Below are positions 1-5,584 of a DNA stretch of 6,813 nucleotides, one piece after another. This stretch comes from Nocardioidaceae bacterium (GTDB lineage: Bacteria; Actinomycetota; Actinomycetes; Propionibacteriales; Nocardioidaceae), in contig JACCYS010000339.1 of NCBI GenBank assembly GCA_013696365.1, forward strand, positions 1 through 6,813, written 5' to 3'. Under the pieces are notes generated by a model. It was not told the origin of the DNA. It saw only the letters and a list, made by a program, of their open reading frames with translations, and made no database searches. Position 1 is the stretch's first letter. Each line of letters starts with the position of its first letter. Position numbers and translations under genes: made by a program.

Positions 1-476
1 CCGCCCGGGATCGACTGCAGCTTGAGGTACTTGATCAGACCGTGCTTCCAGATGCCGACACCGTTGTAGAGGACCCAGGTGAGCGCCGCCAAGCCGTAGG
101 CGAAGCCGGCCTTGGAGAACGTGGGGAACTGGAAGAACGGGATCAGGCCGAACAAGTTGTTGATCAGCACGAAGAAGAACAGCGACACCAGGTACGGCAC
201 GAACTTCATGAAGTCGTGGCTGCCGATGATGTCGCGGGCGAGGCTGTTGCGGACGAAACCGTAGGCCTGCTCGCCGGCGAACTGCGCCCTGCCGGGCACC
301 ATGGCCGCCCGCCTGCTGGTCAGCGCAAAGAAGCCGAACACCAGCACAGCGGCCAGGATCAACTGAAGTCCGGGCTTGGCGAAAGCGTAGGTGCCCCCGA
401 AGAGGGGCTGCAGGTCGAAGTCGCCCGGTCCAGGAGGCGTGAAGCCCTCGGCCCGGCTGACGTCTGCGCTGATCAC
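1..476 (-). CDS. atpB: F0F1 ATP synthase subunit a (AtpB), N-terminal part, cut by window edge
   Basis: Subunit a of the membrane F0 sector forms the two proton half-channels beside the c-ring and couples proton flow to rotation and ATP synthesis. The first 158 codons are visible and the gene runs off the left edge; the family is usually about 250-270 residues. Visible are an N-terminal segment (FDLQPLFGG at 20-28), a first membrane helix at about 36-53, an amphipathic stretch (AYGFVRNSLARDIIG, 71-85), a second helix at about 90-114 carrying the signature NNLFGLIP (106-113), and a third hydrophobic stretch at about 123-142. The catalytic arginine of the later helix is outside the window. The start is GTG, chosen because AAGGAG sits 5 bases upstream and an upstream in-frame extension is not needed to match the family. 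It is the last visible gene of the minus-strand operon, 64 bases after atpZ. The protein family is certain. Confidence 0.97.
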   Translation of the reverse strand, partial: MISADVSRAEGFTPPGPGDFDLQPLFGGTYAFAKPGLQLILAAVLVFGFFALTSRRAAMVPGRAQFAGEQAYGFVRNSLARDIIGSHDFMKFVPYLVSLFFFVLINNLFGLIPFFQFPTFSKAGFAYGLAALTWVLYNGVGIWKHGLIKYLKLQSIPG

Positions 477-481
477 GCGCT

Positions 482-487
482 CTCCTT
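482..487 (-). promoter_or_regulatory. Ribosome binding site of atpB
   Basis: AAGGAG on the minus strand, five bases before the GTG at 476. It is the best Shine-Dalgarno match in the minus-strand block and fixes the atpB start. Its strength fits the high translation demand of subunit a relative to the small genes upstream. Confidence 0.8.
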
Positions 488-540
488 CTCGGTGCCGCGG
501 TGACACCCGGGAGGGCGGCCACCTTGATGAGCGTGGTCGA

Positions 541-744
541 TCACTGCTGACGAAGCCCGAGGGACGTGGTCCACAGCCCGAGGGCTGCACCGATCACGAT
601 CCCCACCGGCACCAGGAACGAGGTCCCGATCCAGCTGTCCCCCACCCAGCCGATCGTTGCATAGATCCCCACCCCGGCCACCAGACGGCCGAAAGCCGCC
701 CACGGATCGACCGCCCTCGACGGTGGTGCGTGCTGCTGGGTCAT
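541..744 (-). CDS. atpZ: Small AtpZ-like F0-associated membrane protein
   Basis: A 67-residue protein of the AtpZ / 'ATPase gene 1' type. After a short polar N-terminus there are two predicted membrane helices, about residues 20-36 and 43-61, joined by a short turn with the family pattern G-W-x-x-D-x-W-x-G-T-S (32-42: GWVGDSWIGTS). Members sit at the head of F-type ATP synthase operons. In alkaliphilic Bacillus, AtpZ and AtpI have been linked to divalent-cation (Mg2+/Ca2+) movement and to assembly of the enzyme; whether that applies here is inference. The ATG start lies 24 bases after the atpI stop, with only a weak G-rich stretch upstream. The gene is followed 64 bases later by atpB, so it is in the ATP synthase operon. 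The assignment rests on the two-helix pattern, the conserved turn and the position. Confidence 0.82.
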   Translation of the reverse strand: MTQQHAPPSRAVDPWAAFGRLVAGVGIYATIGWVGDSWIGTSFLVPVGIVIGAALGLWTTSLGLRQQ

Positions 745-768
745 CGGGCCCCGGAGCCTAGCAGCGGC

Positions 769-1230
769 TCAGGACATGGGGCGGTGCAGGTCATAGGTCG
801 GGATACGGGCCATAACGGTGCGGCGGACCTCGGCGAATGTCCATGCCAGTGTGCATACGATCACGCTCGACCCCATGGCCACTCGGTGGAGTGGATCGCC
901 CAGAAATCCCAGGCGCTCGAGCACAACGAAACACAGCGCCAGAGCCAGCACCTTGGCCACATACAAGCCGAGGGCGATCACGAAGGTGAGCTCCGGTGGC
1001 AGCCGAGCGGCAGCGGTCAGCACCAGATGGCTGAGGGTGAAGGAGGCCAGCACGAGCAGCGCCCCGGCGAGCGCGCCGGCAACGCCGCTCCAGCCGCGTG
1101 CCATCGCCGCGACGGCGGCCACGACGGCCGCCACTGACACGGTCGGCAGCCAGAGCCGGCGCAGGTTGTCAGCCAGGGTTGCCTGCTGCGCCCGGGATGC
1201 CGGGTCTGCTGTTGGCCGTCCGCTCGTCAC
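769..1230 (-). CDS. atpI: ATP synthase protein I (AtpI) family membrane protein
   Basis: A 153-residue protein placed directly upstream of atpZ and atpB, as AtpI is in most actinobacteria. AtpI proteins are four-helix membrane proteins that help assemble the c-ring of F0 and are not part of the mature enzyme. Four hydrophobic segments are visible: about 29-46, 48-73, 80-104 and 116-134. A charged N-terminal segment precedes them, and a basic, polar tail (EVRRTVMARIPTYD, from 134) follows. The sequence diverges fast in this family, so the call rests on topology, length and position. The GTG start overlaps the stop of the upstream wecA-like gene in GTGA (4 bases), preceded by a GGTGGAG purine-rich stretch. 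A much longer in-frame upstream extension exists, but it lies over the wecA-like gene and is low-complexity shadow sequence. Confidence 0.87.
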   Translation of the reverse strand: MTSGRPTADPASRAQQATLADNLRRLWLPTVSVAAVVAAVAAMARGWSGVAGALAGALLVLASFTLSHLVLTAAARLPPELTFVIALGLYVAKVLALALCFVVLERLGFLGDPLHRVAMGSSVIVCTLAWTFAEVRRTVMARIPTYDLHRPMS

Positions 1231-2339
1231 GAGCTCCACCTCGGGAGCCAGCGCACAGCAACACCGGTGAGCGCGGCAAGGACCGCCACCGCGATCAGCG
1301 AGCGCCACCCCGCCACCAGACTGACCACCACGGTGCCGAACGCAACGAGCCCGGCGATGGTGTACATCAACAGCACCGCGCGTCGGTGCGAGTGCCCGAT
1401 CTCGAGCAGTCGGTGGTGCAGGTGCAGCTTGTCGGGACTGAACGGCGAGCGACCGGCTCGGGTGCGGCGCACGACCGCAAGCAGCAGGTCGAGGAAGGGC
1501 ACCATCAGGATCGCCACCGGTAGCAGCAGCGGCAACAGAGCCGCCTGCAGCCCGGCCTCGGCGCCGGCCAGCCCCTCGCTGACCTCTTGCGGCGGCAGTT
1601 GACCGGTCAGGGTCAGCGCCCCCCCGGCGAGCACCAGGCCGATCAACATCGACCCGGAGTCGCCCATGAACATCCGCGCTGGATAGAAGTTGTGCGGCAG
1701 GAAACCCGCGCATGCACCCGCCAAGGCGGCGGTCAACAGTGCCGCGGTAAGAGCTCTGGTCTGGTCGTTCTCCACCACCAACAGGTAGGAGTAGGCGAAG
1801 AAGGCAATCGCGCCGATGCCGATGACGCCGGCGGCCAACCCGTCGAGACCGTCGACGAAGTTGACCGCGTTGACGGTGGCCACGATCAAGAACACCGTCA
1901 ACAGCGGCGCCTGGGTGGGATCCATGGCCAGCGAACCACCGTTGGGCAGCGGCAGATAGACCAGCTGCACCCCGAGGAAGGCGACCACCCCAGCGGCGAG
2001 CAGCTGCCCGCCGAACTTCGCCAGCGCGTCCAGATCGAATATGTCGTCGAGCACACCGACCGCGCACATCAACGCCCCCCCAACCAACACCGCCCGAGCG
2101 TCGCCGAACACCGCCTGGTCGGCGGTGGACAGGAAGGGCAGGTGCAGTGCAACCAGGTATGCGGCGCCGAGACCGCCGAGCATTGCGATGCCACCGAGGT
2201 AGGGAATGGGCACCGCATGCACGTCCCGGTCACGCACCTCAGCAAGCGCCCCCACCCGCAGCGCAACGACCCGAGCCACCACCGCAAGTAGATAGGTCAC
2301 GGTGGCGGCGATGGTGAACACCAGCGCGTACTCACGCAC
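1227..2339 (-). CDS. wecA: Polyprenyl-phosphate sugar-1-phosphate transferase (MraY/WecA family)
   Basis: A 370-residue integral membrane enzyme of the MraY/WecA (Rfe) superfamily. These enzymes transfer a UDP-linked amino-sugar phosphate onto decaprenyl- or undecaprenyl-phosphate, starting synthesis of wall polymers such as the arabinogalactan linkage unit, teichoic-acid type polymers or polysaccharides. Motifs appear in the family order: PYLGG (46-50), the metal-binding DD pair (VGVLDDIFDLDAL, 94-106), NAVNFVDGLDGLAAG (157-171), MFMGDSGSM (223-231) and the cytoplasmic histidine motif HLHHR (306-310). About ten hydrophobic segments alternate with these loops. The HxHHR loop and lack of a lysine-rich MraY pattern favour WecA/Rfe over the peptidoglycan enzyme MraY; the acceptor and sugar cannot be read from sequence. 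The start is GTG with AGGGGG seven bases upstream. It lies 59 bases after tsaC and overlaps atpI by 4 bases, matching rfe in the mycobacterial cluster. Confidence 0.93.
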   Translation of the reverse strand: MREYALVFTIAATVTYLLAVVARVVALRVGALAEVRDRDVHAVPIPYLGGIAMLGGLGAAYLVALHLPFLSTADQAVFGDARAVLVGGALMCAVGVLDDIFDLDALAKFGGQLLAAGVVAFLGVQLVYLPLPNGGSLAMDPTQAPLLTVFLIVATVNAVNFVDGLDGLAAGVIGIGAIAFFAYSYLLVVENDQTRALTAALLTAALAGACAGFLPHNFYPARMFMGDSGSMLIGLVLAGGALTLTGQLPPQEVSEGLAGAEAGLQAALLPLLLPVAILMVPFLDLLLAVVRRTRAGRSPFSPDKLHLHHRLLEIGHSHRRAVLLMYTIAGLVAFGTVVVSLVAGWRSLIAVAVLAALTGVAVRWLPRWSS

Positions 2340-2346
2340 GGCGGCA

Positions 2347-2352
2347 CCCCCT
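2347..2352 (-). promoter_or_regulatory. Ribosome binding site of the wecA-like gene
   Basis: AGGGGG on the minus strand, seven bases before the GTG at 2339. It supports that start over later internal ones. The 59-base gap it sits in shows no convincing terminator; only a small GGGC-gcc-GCCC hairpin with a four-base stem is visible. Confidence 0.65.
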
Positions 2353-2398
2353 GTGCAATCTGTCGGGTGATGTCGGGCGGCGCCCAGTCATGTGGTGG

Positions 2399-3106
2399 TC
2401 ATGTCGTGTCGGCGGCGGCGATGCGGGTGTCGAACTCACGCAGTCGCTCGAGCGAGATCGCCCCCTGACGCAGCACCCGACCCCGGGGGCCGGTGACATC
2501 CAGGATGGTGGAGGCCGCTCCGCCGGCCGACGGCCCGTCGTCCAGATAGACCTGCACCCGCTCACCAAGCATCTGCACTGCCTGCTCGATGGTGGTGGCG
2601 GCCGCGGACCCGCTGCGGTTGGCGCTGCTGACCGCCAGCGGGCCGGTCCGGCCGAGCAGCTCGGTGGCGACCGGGTGATCCGGCATCCGCACGGCCACCG
2701 TCGAGCGGGCGTCGCCCAGGTCCCAGGTCAGCGACGGTTGCTGAGTGCATACGAGGGTGAGCGCCCCGGGCCACAACTCGTCGACCATGTCTCGGGCGTA
2801 GGTCGGCACGCCGGCGGCTAGTGCATCCAGGGTGCTCGCCGCTGCCACCAGCACAGGGGCAGGCATGTTGCGGCCGCGCCCCTTGGCGCGCAGCATCCGT
2901 CGGACGGCAGCAGGGTCGAAGGCGTCAGCCGCCACGCCGTACACCGTGTCGGTGGGCAGTACCGCAAGACGGGCGTCGCGCAGCGCAGTGGCCGCCGCCT
3001 CCAGCCCGGCCTCCAGCTGGTCGGCGTCCGCGCAGCTGAACACTCGGTCGGCGCCGGCGACCGGCGCCTCCGACTTCTCGTCGGGACCTGGGGCTGCGTC
3101 ACTCAC
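2399..3106 (-). CDS. tsaC: L-threonylcarbamoyladenylate synthase (TsaC/Sua5/YrdC family)
   Basis: A 235-residue cytoplasmic enzyme that makes threonylcarbamoyl-AMP from threonine, bicarbonate and ATP, the first step of the t6A modification at position 37 of ANN-decoding tRNAs. Family marks are LPTDTVYGVAADA (50-62), KGRGRNMPAPVLV (75-87), ELWPGALTLV (110-119), STVAVRMPDHP (135-145) and the nucleotide-site motif SSANRSG (160-166), followed by a typical closing DVTG...GRVLRQGAISLERL. The length fits a single YrdC domain with a short tail; the extra C-terminal Sua5 domain is absent. The start is GTG and overlaps the prmC stop by eight bases (GTGAGTGA). The ribosome binding site is poor, so re-initiation after prmC is likely. 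An internal GTG at residue 22 is a possible but less likely start. This gene sits after prmC in many actinobacteria. Confidence 0.95.
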   Translation of the reverse strand: MSDAAPGPDEKSEAPVAGADRVFSCADADQLEAGLEAAATALRDARLAVLPTDTVYGVAADAFDPAAVRRMLRAKGRGRNMPAPVLVAAASTLDALAAGVPTYARDMVDELWPGALTLVCTQQPSLTWDLGDARSTVAVRMPDHPVATELLGRTGPLAVSSANRSGSAAATTIEQAVQMLGERVQVYLDDGPSAGGAASTILDVTGPRGRVLRQGAISLERLREFDTRIAAADTT

Positions 3107-3989
3107 GCCGCCTATCGTGCCAGCCGTCCGCCGCGCCGGTGGCGACCGCGGTCACGAACCGCGGGCGGTCGGCAAGGTCGTCGTGGTCTCGCACGTCGGC
3201 CCAGCGGCCCGCCGCAGTGAGGATCTGCATGACCGAGTGCCCTTGCACGTCGGCGTGCTCACATCCCAGCGCGCCGTCGGCTCGCAGCAGTCGTGCAGCA
3301 ACCCGCTCCACCGAGCGGATTGCGTCCAGACCGTCGGCGCCGGACCACAGCGCCAGCGCGGGGTCATGGGTGCGGGCCTCGACATCGACACTCTCGAACG
3401 CATCCAGCGGAATGTAGGGCGGGTTGGCGACCACGACATCGACGGTGCCGTCCAGGTCGCTGCAGGCGTGCTCGATGTCTTCCATGTGCAGCTCGACCCC
3501 GATGCCGGCCAGGTTGCGCTCGGCATACCCGTACGCCACCGGTGACAGCTCGACGGCATGCATCCTGACGCCCGGCACCTCGTCGACCAGTGCCGCAGCG
3601 ATCGCGCCGGACCCGGTGCACAGATCGACGGCCACCGGCGCCCTGCCAGCGCTGGACGACAGCCGACACAAGGCATCGACCGCCCACCCGGCGAGCAACT
3701 CGGTCTCTGGGCGCGGCACGAAGACCCCCGGCCCGACAGCCAGCTCGACACCTCTGAACGCTGCCGTCCCGGTGAGGTGCTGTAGGGGCTCGCGGGCCGC
3801 CCTGCGCCCGACGAGCAGCTCGTATTGTTCCCGCCGGGCCGGGTCGAGGTCATCGACCAGCAGCAACTGGTTGCGGTGCACGCCGACCACATGCGCCAGC
3901 AGCAGCTCGGCGTCGGTGCGGGGCGAGGCGACGCCGGCCGCAGCGAGACCTCGCTCGGCGGCGCTCAGCAGCAGGCGCACGCTCATCAT
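3099..3989 (-). CDS. prmC: Peptide chain release factor N5-glutamine methyltransferase (PrmC)
   Basis: A 296-residue SAM-dependent enzyme that methylates the glutamine of the GGQ tripeptide in release factors 1 and 2, raising termination efficiency. The N-terminal helical substrate domain is visible (residues 1-85, ending at PLQHLTGTAAFRG), then the linker FVPRPETELL (90-99). The Rossmann methyltransferase domain follows, with the SAM-binding motif VDLCTGSGAIA (121-131), the acidic ribose-binding position in HAVELSP (144-150), and the catalytic NPPYIP (189-194) that binds the target glutamine. Length is normal for the family. The start ATG at 3989 overlaps the prfA stop as ATGA; a second ATG follows directly at 3986. 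Its own substrate, RF1, is encoded by the overlapping upstream gene, the standard bacterial pairing. Older names are hemK and yfcB-like protein. Confidence 0.97.
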   Translation of the reverse strand: MMSVRLLLSAAERGLAAAGVASPRTDAELLLAHVVGVHRNQLLLVDDLDPARREQYELLVGRRAAREPLQHLTGTAAFRGVELAVGPGVFVPRPETELLAGWAVDALCRLSSSAGRAPVAVDLCTGSGAIAAALVDEVPGVRMHAVELSPVAYGYAERNLAGIGVELHMEDIEHACSDLDGTVDVVVANPPYIPLDAFESVDVEARTHDPALALWSGADGLDAIRSVERVAARLLRADGALGCEHADVQGHSVMQILTAAGRWADVRDHDDLADRPRFVTAVATGAADGWHDRRRE

Positions 3990-5107
3990 TGCGCTGCGGT
4001 GTCCAGTGCGGCGAGCCGCCGCGCCTCGTCTGCGTCAACGGCAGCCTGCACGAGCTCGTCCAGCGCCCCGTCGAGCACCTGGTCGAGGGCATAGGTCTTG
4101 TAGCCGGTGCGGTGGTCGGTGACTCGGCTCTCCGGGAAATTGTAGGTGCGGATGCGCTCGGACCGGTCCACCGTGCGCACCTGCGCCCGTCGACTGTCCG
4201 AGGCTTCGGCTTCGGCGTGGTCCTCGGCCAGCGCCAACAGTCGCGAGCGCATGATGCGCAGCGCCTGCTCGCGGTTCTGCAGCTGTGACTTCTCGTTTTG
4301 GCAGGAGACCACGATGCCGCTGGGCAGGTGGGTCATGCGTACGGCGGAGTCGGTCGTGTTGACGCTCTGCCCGCCCGGGCCGGAGGACCGGAACACATCG
4401 ATGCGCAGGTCATGCTCGTCGAGCTGGACGTCGATCGTCTCAGCCTCGGGCAGCACCAGCACACCCGCCGCCGAGGTGTGCACACGCCCCTGCGACTCGG
4501 TGACCGGCACACGCTGCACCCGGTGCACGCCAGCCTCGTGTTTGAGCAGGGCGTACGGCGCGCGCCCCGGCTCGGGAGTCCGGGCCGCATGGACGGCCAC
4601 GGTGGCCGACTTTATGCCGCCCAGCTCCGACCCGGTGCCGTCCAGTACCTCGGTGCGCCAACCCAGCCGCTCAGCGAAGCGCGTATACATCCGCAGCAGA
4701 TCTCCGGCGAACAGCGCGGACTCCTCGCCACCCTCGCCGGCCTTCACCTCCAAGATCACGTTTTTGGAGTCCGCCGGGTCCCGGGGGACCAGCAGGCGGC
4801 GCAGTCGCTCAGCCAACTGACCGCGGCGCTCGCCGAGGGCGCTTGCCTCGGCGGCGAACGTAGGGTCGTCGGCGCCCAGCTCGCGGGCCGCGGCCAGGTC
4901 ACCGCCGACCTGCTGCCACTCGCGATAGGTGTCGACGACGGCGCCGAGCTCGGCATAGCGACGGCCGATGCGCCGAGCCCGCGCCGGCTCAGAGTGCACC
5001 TCGGGCTGGGCCAACTGCAGGCCCAGGTCAGCATGCTCGGCCGCCAGCGTCTCGACCACGGCGAACTGCTCGTGCTGGGCCGGCTCGGGTGTGGCCTGCT
5101 CGCTCAC
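3986..5107 (-). CDS. prfA: Peptide chain release factor 1 (RF1)
   Basis: A 373-residue class I release factor that reads UAA and UAG in the ribosomal A site and triggers peptidyl-tRNA hydrolysis. The helical domain 1 spans about residues 1-110. KAGEGGEES (122-130) opens the core. The codon-reading tripeptide is PVT (201-203, in RVPVTESQGR); the P-x-T form marks RF1, whereas RF2 has SPF. The catalytic GGQ is at 245-247 in SSGPGGQSVNTTDSAV, and the end TYNFPESRVTDHR-type segment (321-333) is conserved. Length is close to the E. coli protein (360). The GTG start is chosen because GAGGAG lies seven bases upstream and the next 51 upstream in-frame codons, running into rpmE, have no family character. 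It is separated from rpmE by a 91-base gap with a strong hairpin and overlaps prmC by four bases. Confidence 0.97.
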   Translation of the reverse strand: MSEQATPEPAQHEQFAVVETLAAEHADLGLQLAQPEVHSEPARARRIGRRYAELGAVVDTYREWQQVGGDLAAARELGADDPTFAAEASALGERRGQLAERLRRLLVPRDPADSKNVILEVKAGEGGEESALFAGDLLRMYTRFAERLGWRTEVLDGTGSELGGIKSATVAVHAARTPEPGRAPYALLKHEAGVHRVQRVPVTESQGRVHTSAAGVLVLPEAETIDVQLDEHDLRIDVFRSSGPGGQSVNTTDSAVRMTHLPSGIVVSCQNEKSQLQNREQALRIMRSRLLALAEDHAEAEASDSRRAQVRTVDRSERIRTYNFPESRVTDHRTGYKTYALDQVLDGALDELVQAAVDADEARRLAALDTAAQ

Positions 5108-5114
5108 CCTCGCG

Positions 5115-5120
5115 CTCCTC
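5115..5120 (-). promoter_or_regulatory. Ribosome binding site of prfA
   Basis: GAGGAG on the minus strand, seven bases before the GTG at 5107. This good match decides the prfA start over the longer open frame that continues upstream into rpmE. Confidence 0.75.
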
Positions 5121-5149
5121 GCTGCGACTGACACCCCTGGACGTAGGTC

Positions 5150-5189
5150 GGCACCGGCGCGACGGACGCACAGTCCGCCGGCCGGTGCC
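5150..5189 (-). terminator. Strong intergenic hairpin between rpmE and prfA (terminator, attenuator or processing site)
   Basis: In the minus-strand transcript GGCACCGGC (5189-5181) pairs with GCCGGTGCC (5158-5150). Inside it CGGCGGAC pairs with GTCCGTCG, leaving a five-base loop and one bulged C, for about 17 base pairs. One inner pair is G-U in the minus-strand RNA but would be an A-C mismatch in a plus-strand RNA, so the structure favours minus-strand transcription. It begins nine bases after the rpmE stop. No U-run follows, so it is not a classical intrinsic terminator. Actinobacteria often use U-poor hairpins, and an RNA-processing or 3'-end stabilising role is equally possible. The pairing is certain; the function is inferred. 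Confidence 0.6.
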
Positions 5190-5198
5190 GTTCGGTCG

Positions 5199-5432
5199 CT
5201 ATTTGTTGTCGGAGGCCTTGCTGCCAGACTTCGCGGCATAGCGCTTCTCGAAGCGGGCAACGCGCCCGCCGGTGTCGAGGATCTTCTGCTTGCCGGTGTA
5301 GAAGGGGTGGCACTGGGAGCACACGTCGGCGTGCATCGTGCCGCTCGGTGCTGTGCTGCGGGTGGTGAAGCTGGCGCCGCAGGTGCAGGTCACCTGGGTC
5401 TCGCCGTACGCAGGGTGAATGTCGGGCTTCAT
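5199..5432 (-). CDS. rpmE: 50S ribosomal protein bL31, zinc-binding (C+) form
   Basis: A 77-residue ribosomal protein of the large subunit that contributes to the bridge between subunits. It begins MKPDIHPAYGETQVTCTCG, the standard L31 start. The zinc-ligand cysteines are all present: C16 and C18 (TCTCG), C38 and C41 (VCSQCHPFYTGKQK). This makes it the C+ form, used when zinc is sufficient; the cysteine-less paralogue induced by zinc starvation would be elsewhere. The C-terminus, GGRVARFEKRYAAK plus a short polar tail, is typical. The start ATG has AGGA five bases upstream. An in-frame extension of 34 codons upstream has no L31 character. The gene heads the minus-strand block and is transcribed away from the divergent HNH gene. 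In related bacteria rho lies upstream of rpmE; here an unrelated plus-strand gene takes that place. Confidence 0.98.
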   Translation of the reverse strand: MKPDIHPAYGETQVTCTCGASFTTRSTAPSGTMHADVCSQCHPFYTGKQKILDTGGRVARFEKRYAAKSGSKASDNK

Positions 5433-5437
5433 GAGGG

Positions 5438-5444
5438 TCCTCTC
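5438..5444 (-). promoter_or_regulatory. Ribosome binding site of rpmE
   Basis: GAGAGGA on the minus strand, five bases before the ATG at 5432. The GGACC that overlaps it (5440-5436) is complementary to two upstream GGTCC copies in the leader RNA (5492-5488 and 5480-5476), so the site could be partly hidden by leader pairing. That pairing is only five base pairs and is speculative. Confidence 0.65.
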
Positions 5445-5475
5445 GGTACGTGGCGCCGGGTCGCTCCCCCGTCGG

Positions 5476-5494
5476 GGACCGTGAACCGGACCGT
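5476..5494. repeat. 7-base direct repeat GGACCGT, 12-base period
   Basis: GGACCGT-gaacc-GGACCGT is perfect in both copies. A period of 12 is close to one helical turn, which would place both copies on nearly the same DNA face, as for a regulator binding in tandem. In rpmE leader RNA the same bases give ACGGTCC twice and could pair with the ribosome binding site region. No regulator is identified. Confidence 0.5.
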
Positions 5495-5567
5495 CGATGA
5501 TTGTCACACCGACAGTGCATGCAACGCGAATCACGGCCGCCCGTGTTCCCGCGGCGCGCGGTGGCTT

Positions 5568-5579
5568 GAGCCTAGGCTC
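5568..5579. promoter_or_regulatory. 12-base palindrome overlapping the HNH gene -10 element
   Basis: GAGCCTAGGCTC is a perfect 12-base palindrome. Its right half contains TAGGCT (5573-5578), a TANNNT -10 hexamer ending six bases before the GTG at 5585. That spacing puts the transcription start on the start codon, the layout of leaderless genes in actinobacteria. No -35 match and no Shine-Dalgarno are seen. The palindrome could be an operator covering the -10, allowing repression by a dimeric protein; this last point is inference. Confidence 0.5.
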
Positions 5580-5584
5580 CCGAC

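Larger units (their letters stand above)
5433..5584. promoter_or_regulatory. Divergent intergenic region between rpmE and the HNH endonuclease gene
   Basis: These 152 bases must hold the rpmE promoter and 5' leader (minus strand) and the promoter of the plus-strand HNH gene. No textbook sigma-70 -35/-10 pair was found for rpmE; GACAAT on the minus strand near 5504-5499 is a weak -10 candidate without a good -35. L31 leader RNAs that bind the protein to control it are known in several phyla, including Actinobacteria. The G/C-rich 5460-5492 stretch could form such a structure, but I cannot match it to a known motif by eye. The direct repeat and the palindrome in this region are listed separately. 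Confidence 0.5.

Noticed and set aside
755..760. TAGGCT on the minus strand 10 bases before atpZ, a possible internal promoter; it shares GAGCCTAG with the palindrome at 5568
   Set aside because: TANNNT hexamers are frequent by chance, the spacing is not exact for a leaderless start, no -35 is seen, and the gap is a normal 24-base operon spacing.
391..1137. Long plus-strand open frame of 248 codons opposite atpB, atpZ and atpI
   Set aside because: Antisense to well-supported genes, with low-complexity H/G/R/Q-rich translation and no family motifs; long open frames on the other strand are common at this GC.
1231..2067. Upstream in-frame extension of atpI (432 residues in total)
   Set aside because: It overlies the wecA-like gene, is R/A/G-rich without motifs, and the GTGA overlap gives a better start at 1230.
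1587..2291. Plus-strand open frame of 234 codons opposite the wecA-like gene
   Set aside because: Antisense shadow of a gene whose full motif set is intact; the translation is Q/H/G/E-rich with no domain.
3152..3892. Minus-strand open frame of 246 codons in another frame of prmC
   Set aside because: Shadow frame with S/R/T/P-rich composition; the PrmC frame holds the methyltransferase motifs.
4298..5131. Plus-strand open frame of 277 codons opposite prfA
   Set aside because: Antisense to RF1, no recognisable domain and no ribosome binding site; explained by GC-rich codon structure.
5108..5260. N-terminal extension of prfA by 51 codons
   Set aside because: It crosses the hairpin and runs into rpmE, has no RF1 similarity, and a good ribosome binding site marks the GTG at 5107.
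5433..5534. N-terminal extension of rpmE by 34 codons
   Set aside because: L31 proteins begin at MKPDIHP, and the ribosome binding site is placed for ATG at 5432; the extension is the leader region.
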